Assembly: GCA_033807775.1 (NCBI GenBank) | Contig: CM066326.1 | Coordinates: 87,334,873-87,398,872 of the forward strand | DNA: 64,000 nt | Source of the DNA: Saussurea involucrata | Lineage: Eukaryota; Streptophyta; Magnoliopsida; Asterales; Asteraceae | Reading direction: 5' to 3' | In this document: positions 25,266-36,965 of the stretch, one piece after another | Layout of the letters: each line of letters begins with the position of its first letter | Position numbering within the stretch: the stretch's first letter is position 1 | Translations under genes and position numbers: made by a program | The notes under the pieces: model-generated | The model's database searches: none | What the model saw: the letters and a program-made list of their open reading frames with translations, nothing else | Told to the model about the DNA's origin: nothing

Positions 25266-26425
25266 TGTTAGACAACCTAGGGGGGGGTAAGGTTGTATTT
25301 AAAATCTTTTACTTTCAAAAAATCTTTTACAAATAAATACAGTACAGAAACAGTATAAATAAATCAGAGTATACAAATAATAACGAAGAGTGTAAATATA
25401 AACAAATACACAGAGATTATATAAATAAATATAAATGCAAAGCAGTTTATATAAACAAATATAATAAAGCACAACGGAATAAATAAAGAGATAAAGGTAA
25501 GAGATACTTGACACGGAGATTTACTGATTTACCACCAACTGTGATAAACCAGCAGCCGAGACACTTCCCGACACGATCCAATAAATGTATTCTTTACGGT
25601 AGAATACAAACCAAATACAGAGCAAAGTAAACGGTTCTCTAAGCCTCAGCTTATTGAGATGTACAGGATCACACACCCGTTATTCAAATACTTACAAGAG
25701 GAGTATAACTCACAATGGGTAATCACTCTTGTATAATATCTCACACTTGGATATTTTATAAAAAAAAAGGTTTTATAAAATATATATATATTAAAAATGA
25801 GAGAGATCAGATGAGCAGTGATGGTGTTGGTTGTATCTGTATTGTCTTTTCTTTTCTTCTCCACCATCGCATGCATTTATATAGCAGCTCTTCCAACGGA
25901 TACATGCATTCGCGGTATACCGCCAAATGCACGCGGTATACCGTGCAGTAAAAAGTACACTGTCAGAAGAGAAAGGTCAAACCTGCAAAAACAAACGTAA
26001 ACTTGTACCCGCGGTATACCGGCTAAACATCGCGGTATACCGGCGTCAGAAAAAAGTACGACCAATCAATCAGAGGTAACATCAAGCCGCCGCGGTATAC
26101 CTGCTGAACCTCGCGGTATACCTGCGTCAGAAAAAGCAAAATCTTGCTAGATCTTCTAAAAAAAAAAACTTTATTTAAATAAATTATTTATTGGGTTTTT
26201 AGAAATATCCAAGTGGTATATTATTTTAGGGTGTTTATCATTATAAATTATAAACACTAATGACAACGTAAATCTTCCGTCTTGAACTCTTCAGATAAAA
26301 TCTTCGTGTTCTTCAAGAACTGCACACTTGGATTAAATTGTTAGACAAACAATAATACGGTGTGTTTGTAATCATCAAAATAAATATATATAAATATATA
26401 GAGATGTGGTACACTTGCACCAACA
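25266..26425 (-). repeat. LTR (5' LTR of the gag-only element)
   Basis: 1160 bp partner of 21305-22468, almost identical. Should contain the element's promoter on the minus strand. Confidence 0.92.
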
Positions 26426-26701
26426 AACTCCATTCACTTTTTATTTTAGGGTCGTTTTAATCATCTTGAAAATTAATTTCTAATAATATATTTTTATTAT
26501 AAAAACTATGTATTTCATTACAATTTAATAAATTACATAATTAATCGAAATATATAAACACATTATTAGAGGTAAACTGGTCATGCTATTTGCTCTGTTC
26601 TGTCCAGTTCTGTCTTATCAAACGCTGAACAACTGTTATGTCATGTCCTGTTCTGTTCTGTCCCGTCCCGTCCTGTCCTGTCTGGGTACCAAACGTACCC
26701 T

Positions 26702-27582
26702 TAATTTCATAACATTCGTGATCTTTAGAGTTAAAATCGTCAATTAACAACCGTTATAAAAAACAAATTTCATTAAATAAAAATCTCAATCAACAACCCA
26801 AATTCATCCAATAGCTTTGACTAACAACCATATTTCATCTGTAAATCTCAATCAACGGCCCAAATTCATCTAAAAAACTCGATAAAAAACCTAACTACAA
26901 TAAAAACTCTTAATTAAAAAACTCAATAAAACACAAAATAACATAGTTTTAAATTTTATAATGAAGTTCGAGATATGGATATAGGGATGGTGGAGATGGA
27001 AACGGGATTCTCGGAAATGGAGATGCAGTATATGAGTTTTGGTTTCATCAGAAATGTAGGTTAGAGTAATCAACGATATCTGAATTCATGTGTATATGTT
27101 TTTATTTTTAATAGAGATTTAAATAATAATAAAATGTTACATATATCTTAATTTAATAGAAAACAAGTAAAATGACTAGAATACCCTTTGGCTTAACTTG
27201 TTTAACCGAAACAATTAAACAAAGTTAGGAAAAAAGACTGAAAACATAATCCAGAGAAACCAAAAGATGTAACTTACTCTAATTAATGTTTACATTAATT
27301 TTTAATCTTTCTTTTAAAAGCATGAGATCATATGAGAAGTGACATTTTTGATGAGAATGTGAGAAATACTTTTAAATAATTGATCGCTTTTAATTAAATA
27401 CCCTCCAATGATTTACGACTTAAAAAAATTGATCCAATGCGTCTTGATGCATCTCATTCTAATATTCATCCATTTCTCATCTAACGGTTGATAACCACTT
27501 CATACGATTCTCATCAAATTTGACAATTCTTACCGTATCCCACCCTTATTTTAAAATAGTATAAAAATATTGCGATAGATTA
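26702..27582. other. Intergenic upstream of the MYB-CC gene
   Basis: AT-rich. Bases about 27320-27545 are a copy of a repeat that recurs at 32940-33170 (GATCC(A/G)(A/G)TGC(G/A)TCTTG, CATCCATTTCTCATC, AACGGTTGATAACC), with a partial copy at about 15865-15910. No gene. Confidence 0.45.
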
Positions 27583-27803
27583 AGGGGGTGTTTGGGAGTG
27601 CTTATATTTTTAACTTATGCTTATTTGCTTATAACTTATCTCCGTTCCAGAAAAGTCACTTTGGATCTCCTTCTCAAAAAACTTCTTATCTCCTTCTTTG
27701 AAACGTGATGAGAAGTTTTTTTTTTAAATTCAAACACTCTTCAGCTTCCTGGAAACACAATAAGCAAAAAAGCACTTTTGAAACGCAATCCCAAACACCC
27801 CTA
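27583..27803. mobile_element. hAT-like MITE (GGGTGTTTGGGA family)
   Basis: The ends AAGGGGGTGTTTGGGAGTGC and TCCCAAACACCCCT are inverted. Internal CTTATTTGCTTATAACTTA-type sequence is typical of such MITEs. Lies just upstream of the MYB-CC gene's probable 5' exon. Confidence 0.6.
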
Positions 27804-28304
27804 AAGATGGCGTCACATATTCTCTTGAGGATAACGCACGCGCCACCCACGTGCGAGTGATACTTTCTACGTCTCTTTTGTGGCCGCTGCACAAGAAGGC
27901 GAGCGAGCACTCGTCAGCGTTCGATTTTGATTTCGATTTCGAATCCAGACGCCGGTGAGCAAATCAATACGACATCCGTACCTCACTTTCAGACGACACA
28001 CGGCCTTCGATCTTCTAGGTTTTCCGGCCTTTTAATCGTTCGTTTTTGCCAGCTTTTTTAGGTTTTCAACAAGCTTTGTTTCAGATGATTTAAGGTGAGT
28101 TTTTTTTTTAATTTTCTGCTTTACTCATGTGATTAATTTTTGATCGGTGGTTGAATAATCGCGATGTATTATTATGTTGCAAGAGTTTGAAAATTGAAGT
28201 TCATGATGAACTTTGATGAGTTGCATGTATTAAATTGTTAAAAAAATGGCTATTAGGGATCTTATGGATGCCTACTGAATTTGGTGTATTCGCTTATTGG
28301 AGGT

Positions 28305-28873
28305 ATTTTTGAATTTTGATACATTACTATGATTCAACTTTGTTGTTTTCTAAATGATGTAGAAATTTATATGAATAATTTGTTTTCTGCTGTTTGTATG
28401 ATTTTGACGTTAATCCATATGATAACATTTGGTTGAACTTAAAAAAAGGGAAGAATTATCAAAATTAGAATCTATAGTGCCTTATTATGTGAGTTGGTGT
28501 TTTAATTTGACAAAACTTCCAATTTTTTGGTGGACTGGAATTACTTGGTAGGAGTTTGAGAAACAGAAATCAAGGGGTTTTGTTTTAAAAACAGAAATCA
28601 AGGGTATTCATAGAGGAGGGACTATTCAGGAGATGATGACTTATACATATAGGAGTAGATTATCATAAGATGAATCTGTAACCCCAACCAAATGACTCAC
28701 TGTAGGTTCAAAATTTGATGAATCTTCCTGTTTTTAGTTGAACTAAATGCCATCATATGAGTTAACGATAGAATCATACGAACAACAATCAATAGTTTAT
28801 TCATATAGATTTCTACATCATTTAGAAAACAACAAAGTTGAATCACGGTAATGTATAAAAAGTATTCAATAAG
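28305..28873. repeat. Inverted duplication, about 135-bp arms
   Basis: The arm at 28305-28440 (with CAACTTTGTTGTTTTCTAAA) is repeated in reverse at 28738-28873 with scattered mismatches. The loop is about 300 bases. It would be transcribed as part of the 5' UTR intron. Confidence 0.75.
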
Positions 28874-29339
28874 ATAGACTGAGTTCTTGGTTATGAGCCA
28901 AATTCTTTCACTCTGATGGCATTTGCTATATAACTCTTGAGGCATAAATAAATTTGTATGGTGGAAGTATTGTTTTTGAATTAAATGATTTGTTAAAATT
29001 GGTTTGGACTTTTTAATATGCCTTCAATATTGAGCTGTTTACTAAACACTTAGGGGCTGTTTCGTTGGTTTTCCATTAAGTTCTGTGTAGATAAAGATGT
29101 CTGTGTGGAATAATCTATCTGTATAGATTGGGAAAGTTTTTTCATGGATAGAAGGAGCATGTTTTTTAATTGGGAGGAACAGATTTGGATCAAAACTTGG
29201 CTTTTTGCATAAAGCTCCCCCCTAGAAGCTTACTGAATAAACCACTTTCTTTATCATTATTCGTTAAGCCACCACCAAACAGTCATGTATAGCTGAGCGT
29301 ATAAGTTGTAAGTCCCATTAAGCTCATTAAGCTGCTAAC

Positions 29340-29642
29340 AAATAGACCCTTACTGCCTCTTACCGGGTAACTAAACACTTATTGCCTCTTACCAAGTAAG
29401 AGATGCTTACCCGGTCAGAGATGATGGTCTTTACTCTTTAGTCTTTACCAACAATCTTACCGTGCCATTTTGCTGACTGAGAACTTCACCCGGTAAGTGA
29501 GGGTGGTTAATGCTTACTGGGTAAGAGTTGCTTATATTATGCTATTTTGATGACTGAGAATCTTGTCCAATAATGAAAGTTAGGGTGGTGACTCTTACCG
29601 AGTAAACGTTTACGCAGTTTGTGTTTCATAAACGGTCCCTAA
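29340..29642. mobile_element. hAT-like MITE of the CTTACCGG-repeat family
   Basis: Repeated CTTACCGGGTAA-like palindromes between GACCCTTACTGCC and CATAAACGGTCCCTAAG. Same family as 3198-3453. Confidence 0.5.
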
Positions 29643-29777
29643 GTAGAAAATACAGTTTGTAATCCTATATATTCTAATGCTTACATAATTTATAGGAGGG
29701 AATTGCCACAAAAGCCGATAATTTATGCTGCGCTGGCTTCTAATTCATTTCTAGTCGACAATTATAATTTATAAACC

Positions 29778-32700
29778 ATGGAGGCACAACCCGCTTTATC
29801 CTTTCAAAGATCGGGTGCAAGACAACTTAGTAACCATGGATCTGCTAGCGCTCGATCATCCCCTTTGCCGGTTCGTCCCGCCACTTTGGAAGAGAAATAC
29901 CCGAAGTTTCCGGAACCTCAACAAATCACTACGGGAAGAGAATTTATGCCACAAAATTTCACGGGTCTTCCTTCAGTATCCTCAAAGAGCAGGACTGTTG
30001 GTCACATGTTTTCTTCGGCTTCCGGAATGTCTTCAGATCTTCAGTTTTCTTCGATTTCTTCTCACGAAAAGCATTCAGAAAGGACGCCATTCATATCTCA
30101 GTCCTCGGGAGTTCTTCAATCTACGGCATCGAGCCAGTATATGAAAGAAAACAACAATAGTTCATGGTGTACAGATTCATTGCCGGATTTTCTTGATTAC
30201 CCTCAAAATACCCCTATCCCGCCTAGCAATTTAGAACACGGCCAAAGTGCTACGTGTATTATGCCATCCGAGGATCTTGGTAAACAAAATGATTGGCAAG
30301 ATTGGGCTGACCAGCTAATTACTGATGATGATGCTATGACCCCTGATTGGAATGAGATTCTAATTGATACCGGTATTACTGATCCAGAGCCAAAGGTATA
30401 CTAAACTTTTGTTTATTGTGTTTAATTTTTTATGATATTATATGCAAAAAAGGATACGAGCAATTGAAGTTATGCCATTATGTCAATACAAATGAGAACT
30501 GTAAATATTTTGAGAATCGAGGAACCAACTATTCATGAATTATTCATGATGAATACTCCCGAATAATCATAAATATTATTTGTCGTGGATATCATGTATT
30601 TTCATTATTCATGATATCAGACGTTTTTATCATGATATCATGTATTTTCATTATGAATAATTTTCGTGATGAATATCTATCACAACATTCATTATGAATA
30701 ATTTTCATTATTCAGCGTTATTCGTCATGAATAATACATGAAACAATTGGTTCTCTGGTTGTCGAAATACTTTCATTATGAACAAGTTTCGTGATGAATA
30801 TCTATCATGACATTCATCATGAATAATTTTCATTATTCAGGGTTATTCATCATGAATAATACATGAAACTGTTGGTTCCCCGGGTCTCAAACCATTTACA
30901 GTTCTCATCTGAACCCATTCCTGTCAACAATCCCTAATCATGTTCATTATATTTCACTTTAGATGGCATATCACGTGGGGGGATCATCTACAAACTCAAT
31001 GCAAGTACAACAACTAATTGTTCCTCCATCATCCGGAGAAGCTTGTAATGCAATGACCCCGTCGCCTTGTGGGAATGGCTCGCAATCCAAACCACGGATG
31101 CGTTGGACCCCAGAACTTCACGAAGCCTTTGTGGAGGCAGTCAACAAGCTCGGTGGAAGCGAAAGTAACCATTTTTCCTTCACGTATTTCTCGACATTAT
31201 CTGTTTTTTAGTAGATATAATCACAATAATATTGTCCTCGGGCATGTAGCTCATAGGGGGTTAGCGTAAGGGAATGTTTGGCAGTTGCTGAATGGTTTGG
31301 TGCAGAATGATTAAGTGGTCAGATTGATTAAGAGGCTCTTATGATATAGTGCAAAATGAAATACGGTTGTTTGGTAATTGTTCAGAATGAAATTAGGGCG
31401 CTTAATGGTTAAGGGAGGCCCAAGATACAAAACCATTCAGACGGTTTTAGAACCTTTAAGAGGCAGATTTTTTTTGCCAAACAAGATTCACCTCTTAGCG
31501 ATTCAGAGGTTGTCTCTTAATGAAACTATTAAGAGGTAAACGAACAGCCCCTAAGCTGCTGAGTCAGCTCTGAAATGCCTCCTCACATGTGGGAGGGGGG
31601 GGGGGTTCCGTGTGGGGCCGGTCGGGGTTGTTGGTAATCAACCTTTTGCTCAAATAATTACAATAATATTTTTGTAAATTTTTATATTTGTATTTTCAGG
31701 GGCTACCCCGAAGGGAGTTCTGAAGCAAATGAAGGTTGAAGGCTTAACCATCTACCATGTAAAAAGTCACCTACAGGTGCATTTATGGTACTTCTCGGTT
31801 GATGCAAGTAACAAAAGTAAACGAATGTGCTTATTCATTTAATTCAGAATTTATATCGTTTTGCAGAAATATCGGACTGCTAGATATAAACCCGAGCCAT
31901 CGTCAGAAGGTAAACAGAAATCCCACCTTTATCTTGTTAACCACTTATACGTTCCAAATTGATGAATCCGATATGAAACCAGTATCGATGCAGTTTGCGT
32001 ATGAAAGAAAGATGAATTTAATTAGATTTATGTATCTTTGTAGCACGGTCTACATTTTGCATAATTGGTCTTCACCCTTGGTTGAAAAACTAATGGGAAT
32101 TGTGATTTTTGAGGGATTTGGATTTTGTGGAATGATTTGGAATTGAAAGGATTTAGAATTGGAAGGATTTGGAATCTTTGGTGTGATTGGTTTGTAGGAT
32201 TTGGAATGGAATTGAATTCCATTATTTATAGATAATTTATGAAAACAAATTATCAATAATTTTAAAAATAATTAAATTACCTTTTTATCGATTGACTATT
32301 ACAAAACGAATGTTTTAACATATTTTAAAACATTATTACAAACAAATTCTATGAAATCCTGTGAAATACCAACTACCCTCATGGGATTTCTAAATCCGAT
32401 GCTTGTGGGATTTCAATTCCGGACTTTCCTTTGACGGATTGGAATGGAAGCCAATTCCAAGTTCCACCAAATCCCGCAAACCAAATGTACCCTAAAGGGA
32501 TTTTTACTACCTGCTTATCACCTCTTACCTGGTCAGAGGCGCTTACCCGGTCAGAGATGTTGCTGTACCAAACCCCTCTTACCGGTCCATGATGTTGACC
32601 TCGACTCTTATTCGGTCAATGATTAGTGCTGAGCCAGATCACAGTATCACACTCTTACCCGGTTAGCGCTTACCCAATTTATGTTGGTAAACGGTCTCTA

Positions 32701-34885
32701 AGTAAGCTTCCGGGCTGGAGTTACTCGTGTGCCAGCTCCCCTTTGCCCACCAAAGTGCAAACCGCAATGCTTTCAATTGGCAATCTAATTTTACAAATTA
32801 AAGTGATTGATCCACTCATTGCAGGACCTTCAGAGAAAAAAACTACTGTTGAAGATTTCTCGTCGTTGGAGCTGAAAACGTAAGTCGGATCGATTAAATT
32901 ACATCTTAACTTGATCTAACTTACGTTTGTATTTATGTTAGCATGGCGAAGTATCGTGTGAGAAGTTGAGGTTAACGTGAGAAGCTTGAGAAGTGAATCT
33001 GAACTGTTGATCACTTTTAATCAAATGCCCTCCCATGAATTGCGGCTTAAAAGGGAATTGATCCGGTGCATCTTGGTGCATCACATCCTAATGTGCATCC
33101 ATTTCTCATCCAACGGTTGATAACCACTTCTCACATTAACCTCAACTTCTCACCGGAACCCAACCCATGTTAGCATACACTACTAGTAACCCGGGTGCTC
33201 GTGGGGCTAATGACCCTTTGGTATAGAGGTCAGGTCTGCATACATCTTACCCCCTAACCCTACTTTTAAGCGGGTTTTCTGGGCCCGTTTAGTTTGGTTT
33301 GGTTTAGTTTTCGTGGCTCGTTTGTTCGGTGGGAAGATATTGAAGATGATTCCACAATTCTTGATTATCCGTTTTGCATGTTAACAGGGGTTTGGAGATC
33401 ACTGAAGCGTTACGATTACAAATGGAAGTTCAGAAGAGACTACATGAACAACTTGAGGTATAATTTACTTTCTGATAGAAAACGACAAAATGCAAAGAAG
33501 TTTGCCTTAGGGGCTGTTTACTAAACACTTGTTGGGTAAGCACTTATCGATGGTACTTACCTTACCGATTGAGTATTGCAAAGACCAAGAATCTTACCCA
33601 ATAAGAGGCGTAGCAAAGACCGAGAGTCTTACCCGGTAAGTGAGGGAAAAGGCTCTTACCAGGTAAGCGCTTACCGGGTTGAAGACGCTTACCAGCAATC
33701 CATTTTGATGCCTAAAATCTTACACGATAAGGAAAGAAAGAGTGAGGTCTCTTGCCGGTAAGCACTTACCGGGTAAGCGTTTGGTAAACGTCCCTAAATG
33801 TTTACCCGGTAAGTGCGTACCGGGTTATTTTAATTTTTACATTATCGGATTGAGAATCTTATCGGGTAAGAGTGATGACAAGGACCAAGAGTCTTACTCG
33901 ATATGTGAGAGTAACGACCCTTACCCGGTAAGCGCTTATCAAATAAATTGTTGCATACGATGCCGTTTTAATGGACTAAAATCTTACGCGGGAAGTCAAG
34001 TGAAAGTGTCGACTCTTACTGTTAAGCGCTAAACAGGTAAGGGTTGGATAAAGACCTCTTAGTTCTTAGTTCCCATTTAGTGCAACAATTTTTATTTCTC
34101 AATAAATGTAACAAAGTTTGGAAATTTCCTACATAATTCTACAAACTTTCAAAATTTCCTATTTTGTACCCATTTAGTTTGGTTAGGGCTGGTTCAAATA
34201 AGAAGGCTAAATATCGTGAGAAGGTTAAAGGGTAGGTTCATATGTGAATCATTGAAAAAATCCGAAAAAATCTATTTGAAGATGCATATGTGAATCGACG
34301 TTATAGATTATTCATACAGGTTCGTATATGCATATCCAAATGGAATTTTTCATTGTTTCACATATGAATCTTCTCTTATCCTTCTGTTCTTATCTTCTCA
34401 CGATATTTCGCCTTCTTATTTTAACCTCTCAGTAGTTCGGTTTATTTCCTATTTAGTGCAACACAGTTTCACCTGTCTCAAAATGGGTAAAAAATAGGGA
34501 AATTTGATTGAGGATTTTTTTTTGTTACATTTCACGCCTTTCAGAAATCCGGATTGTTCTAGAATTGTGGAAGCCTATCGATTATTTAATCATCATATGC
34601 CTTCTCTTGCAGATCCAAAGAAACCTACAGCTGAGAATCGAAGAACAAGGCCGATACCTTCAGATGATGTTCGAGAAGCAATGCAAATCAGGAATCGACA
34701 AACTCAAGGCCTCATCTTCCACCATGGACTTAACCAACGAAACCCCAAATTCTCCTACAAAAGCCGAACCTGCATCCTCACAGGCTGACCCCAATGGACC
34801 AGGACTCGACCCAGCGGTTCATCGACCATCAGAAGACGACTCCTGTGGCTCTCAACCCTCAAAACGCGCAAAAGTGAAGGAGTAA
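29778..34885 (+). CDS. PHR1-like: MYB-CC transcription factor, PHR1/PHL (phosphate starvation response) family
   Basis: Nuclear DNA-binding protein. The family binds GNATATNC (P1BS) sites and drives phosphate-starvation genes, held in check by SPX proteins. Coding exons: 29778-30395, 30963-31164, 31700-31776, 31867-31909, 32825-32879, 33388-33457 and 34613-34885. All are GT-AG and phases match, giving 1338 nt and 445 aa. Residues 1-249 are a Ser/Pro-rich N-terminal region with an acidic stretch (about 170-206). The single MYB repeat is about 250-304 (PRMRWTPELHEAF through HVKSHLQKYRTARY). The MYB-CC coiled coil is about 333-380 and holds LHEQLE (350-355). The C-terminus ends SKRAKVKE, a possible nuclear signal. 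The ATG at 29778 is the first in frame after the acceptor at 29695. Most introns contain MITEs but exon sequence is undisturbed. Which PHR/PHL paralogue it is cannot be settled here. Confidence 0.93.
30491..30910. mobile_element. Foldback MITE (ATGAGAACTGTAAAT family) in MYB-CC intron
   Basis: The terminal inverted repeat is about 40 bp, AATGAGAACTGTAAAT at the left and ATTTACAGTTCTCAT at the right, with GGAACCAAC / GTTGGTTCC inside. The centre is many direct and inverted copies of TTCATGATGAATA. A distant relative may be 60345-61345. Confidence 0.65.
31270..31556. mobile_element. hAT-like MITE in MYB-CC intron
   Basis: Homologous over most of its length to 59171-59460 (TGCTGAATGGTTTGGTGCAG, ATATAGTGCAAAATGAAAT, CTATTAAGAGGTAAAC). 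Ends GGGAATGTTTGGCAG and GAACAGCCCCTAA. A G-run follows at about 31596-31606. Confidence 0.65.
32080..32705. mobile_element. Two adjacent MITEs in MYB-CC intron
   Basis: About 32080-32500 is a foldback repeat rich in GGATTTGGAAT and ATTCCAAATCC motifs ending AAACCAAATGTACCCT. About 32507-32705 is a CTTACCGG-family MITE ending GGTAAACGGTCTCTAAG. Confidence 0.5.
32940..33275. repeat. Dispersed repeat plus SINE-like fragment in MYB-CC intron
   Basis: 32940-33170 matches the repeat at about 27320-27545. 33212-33275 contains TATAGAGGTCAGGTCTGC and CATACATCTTACCCC, a phrase found in tRNA-derived Au/TS-type plant SINEs. Neither end is complete. Confidence 0.4.
33508..34062. mobile_element. Large CTTACCGG-family MITE in the last MYB-CC intron
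   Basis: Starts TTAGGGGCTGTTTACTAAAC and runs through about a dozen degenerate TTACCCGGTAAGC palindromes to about 34062. An internal end-like motif (GGTAAACGTCCCTAAATG at about 33782) suggests two copies joined or nested. Confidence 0.55.
34188..34430. mobile_element. Foldback MITE, GGTTCAAA family, in the last MYB-CC intron
   Basis: GGTTCAAATAAGAAGGC with ATATCGTGAGAAG at the left is mirrored by CTTCTCACGATATTTCGCC and TTCTTATTTTAACC at the right; CATATGTGAATC palindromes lie inside. Confidence 0.55.
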
Positions 34886-35290
34886 AACCGACATCGACTC
34901 GATATGGACAATAGCCTGTTTGCTTTCTATATGGGCTGTTTAAGAGATTTTCAAGTTTCATGGTGACAAAAAGACTAATCTTGATTTTTTTTTTTGACAT
35001 TTTAATTGCTTTTTTTAAATAGATTTTGTATAATAAGAAACCTAAATCAGCAGGTAACAATTTCTGATCCAGTTTGGATTCATCCTAGAAACAGAGATAG
35101 GTATAGGGTGGGCCGGGTTGACTGGGTTGGTCGGGTTTTTGTGTACCCCTAGGTGTAGAGTATTTAAGAGGAGATTTCTATGCCAAAGGTGCAATTGGAC
35201 TTGATCTAGAGGGAATTATGTTGTACATATGTATACTATTTATCATGTACTCTTTATGAAAAAGCTATGAGATCATGAACAAAGATGAGT
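34886..35290 (+). other. Probable 3' UTR of the MYB-CC gene
   Basis: Follows the stop codon. AT-rich with AATAAG-like signals near 35032 and a T-run at 34985-34996. The end of the transcript cannot be fixed. Confidence 0.4.
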
Positions 35291-35324
35291 TTTAAGAATT
35301 ATGGAGATAACTGTTTTACTTTTT

Positions 35325-36065
35325 GAGGCAGAGATTAGGTTTGTGTATTTCTTACCTTTCAACCGCTCTACTCTTTTGAGTTAGAGAAGTTTTTTTTTGC
35401 ATATATTTTACTCTAAGGGTGCGTTTGGTACGCAGACAAGATAGAACATGACAAGACGGGACGGAACATGATATAACAGTTGTTCAACGTTTGGTAGACA
35501 TAACTGGACAGAACAGAACAGATAACATTAGATAAAATAAAATAAATAAAATTTAAAGAATGTATAAAATATAAAATAGAACGTGTATTTGATGTTTTAG
35601 AAGAGAATTATATTTTATTTTAAGGTTATATTGGTAAAACATAAGCCTGTTCCAACTTGTTCCATGATGTGGGGGTGGAACAGGCCTGTTCCAGCTTGTT
35701 CCACTCTGTTCCTATCTGTTCCACATAAAATTCCTGCCAAACATGGAACAGTGATCTCTGTTCTGTTCTGTTCTGTCCTGTCCAGTGTACCAAACGCACC
35801 CTAAATGCTCTACTCTTTGAGGCAGAGATTAGATTTGCGTACATCTTTACTTTTAACTGCTCTACTTTTTGCGTTAAAGGTTGGGTTTGCGTACATCTTA
35901 CCCTTAAACCCCTCTACTCTTTGAGTTAGAGGTTAGGTTGCGTACAACTTACCCTCCAATTGATTTGCTCTGTGAGTTAGAGGTCAGGTTGCATACAACT
36001 TACACTCAAATCGCTCTACTCGTTGAGTTTGAGTTAGATGTTAGGTTTGTGTATATCTTATCCTC
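35325..36065. repeat. Degenerate tandem array of about 60-75 bp units, split by a hAT-like MITE
   Basis: Six or so copies of a unit reading roughly GAGTTAGAGGTTAGG, TTGCGTACATCTTACCC and CGCTCTACTCTTTGAG. A GTGCGTTTGGTAC-family MITE (35418-35804) sits after the first copy. The unit resembles the SINE-like phrase at 33212-33275. Confidence 0.65.
35418..35804. mobile_element. hAT-like MITE (GTGCGTTTGGTAC family), intact
   Basis: Clear inverted ends: GGGTGCGTTTGGTAC and GTACCAAACGCACCC. Arms of GAACATGACAAGACGGGAC type. The best-preserved copy of the family in the window and a size reference for the interrupted copy at 20904-26701. Confidence 0.75.
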
Positions 36066-36540
36066 CTCTGACCCGAATACAAATCACATGTCCTCAAATC
36101 TGCGTCCCCCTTCTTGTTCACCAATCAAAATAAGGCACATATTTATAAAGAAGATACAAAAATAAATTAAATAAATGTATATTAAATAAAATAAGGATGT
36201 GTTTTGTTTTGATTGATGTATGTTAACAATTTTTGGAGAATTGATCGAAATAGCGAATCTTTTCAACCAACTTCACTTTTGTAGCCATTTTTTCAATTGA
36301 ATTCATATTTTAGTCCGAGTTTATGCAGATACTTACGCATTTGCGTACACTCGGTTTTCAGATTTAAACAAAAATTTTTGACGTAAATATTTAGATTTTT
36401 GCTTAAGGATTCATATTTTTCATAAAGAATCCTTACAAAAATAGGTAAAACATTTATGAAGAAACTCCGAAAAGTGGCTAAAAAATGATTTTGCTTGATT
36501 AGATTGGCTATTTAAGTTGATTCTCCTAGATTTTAAATTA

Positions 36541-36818
36541 GGCCACCCGTACCGCCCTCGGGTACGGGTGCGGGCTCGGTCGAGGTGGCAAGTGGGTAGG
36601 GAGCGGGTAAGCGGGTAGCGGGCGGGTAAGGGGGAGCGGGTTCGTGAACCCGATGGAACCCGGGGGTGTGTGTGTGGGGTAGGTAGCGGATAGTATTGGG
36701 TTCAGTGGGTAGGCGGTACTCCACTTTAGGATAAGGAGGGTAGGAAAGAGAAAAACTGATGTGGCGCTGAGGTGACAATCGGGTTCAGTGGGTTCATTGG
36801 GTAGCGGTACTCATGGTC
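36541..36818. mobile_element. GC-rich PIF/Harbinger-like MITE
   Basis: Left end GGCCACCCGTACCGCC and right end GGTAGCGGTACTCATGGTC, partly inverted, with TTA duplicated at 36538-36540 and 36819-36821. Much higher GC than its surroundings. Confidence 0.55.
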
Positions 36819-36965
36819 TTATGTTTTTCTAGTATCATTAAAAAAAGCATTTATCGTTAAACATGTTCGTTTTTTAACCAAACATTTTTTTTATTGATTT
36901 AGATTTGACAACAAAAACACGACAATAATCGTTAGAATTCAACTACTTACTCATGTATACAATAT

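Larger units (their letters stand above)
21305..26425 (-). mobile_element. Gag-only LTR retrotransposon (TR-GAG type), 5.1 kb
   Basis: LTRs are 21305-22468 (1164 bp) and 25266-26425 (1160 bp), with TG...CA ends and the 5-bp duplication AACTC (21300-21304 and 26426-26430). The element reads on the minus strand. The primer site next to the right LTR reads TGGTATCAGAGC (initiator Met tRNA), and the polypurine tract next to the left LTR reads AAAAAGGGGGAGA. The only gene is gag (25194-23308); protease, integrase, RT and RNase H are absent, and the space is taken by a 26-bp repeat array. The LTRs differ by a G-run (12 versus 8) and about three substitutions, so insertion is recent. The gag type points to Copia ancestry (inference). 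Confidence 0.9.
20904..26701. mobile_element. hAT-like MITE interrupted by the gag-only LTR element
   Basis: The left part (20904-21304) starts GGTGCGTTTGGTAC and has the GAACAGAACA arms of the family. The right part (26426-26701) ends with GGGTACCAAACGTACCC. The intact relative at 35418-35804 is only about 390 bp, so the 5.1 kb between is the inserted LTR element. Confidence 0.65.
27860..29777 (+). other. Probable 5' UTR and 5' UTR intron of the MYB-CC gene
   Basis: Pyrimidine-rich leader-like sequence ends at a donor (AAG|GTGAGT at 28094/28095, or CCG|GTGAGC near 27955). An acceptor TTTATAG ends at 29695, so 29696-29777 is leader sequence before the ATG. The intron holds an inverted duplication (28305-28440 against 28738-28873) and two MITE-like blocks (about 29053-29345 and 29340-29642). 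The splice model is inferred from motifs only. Confidence 0.5.
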
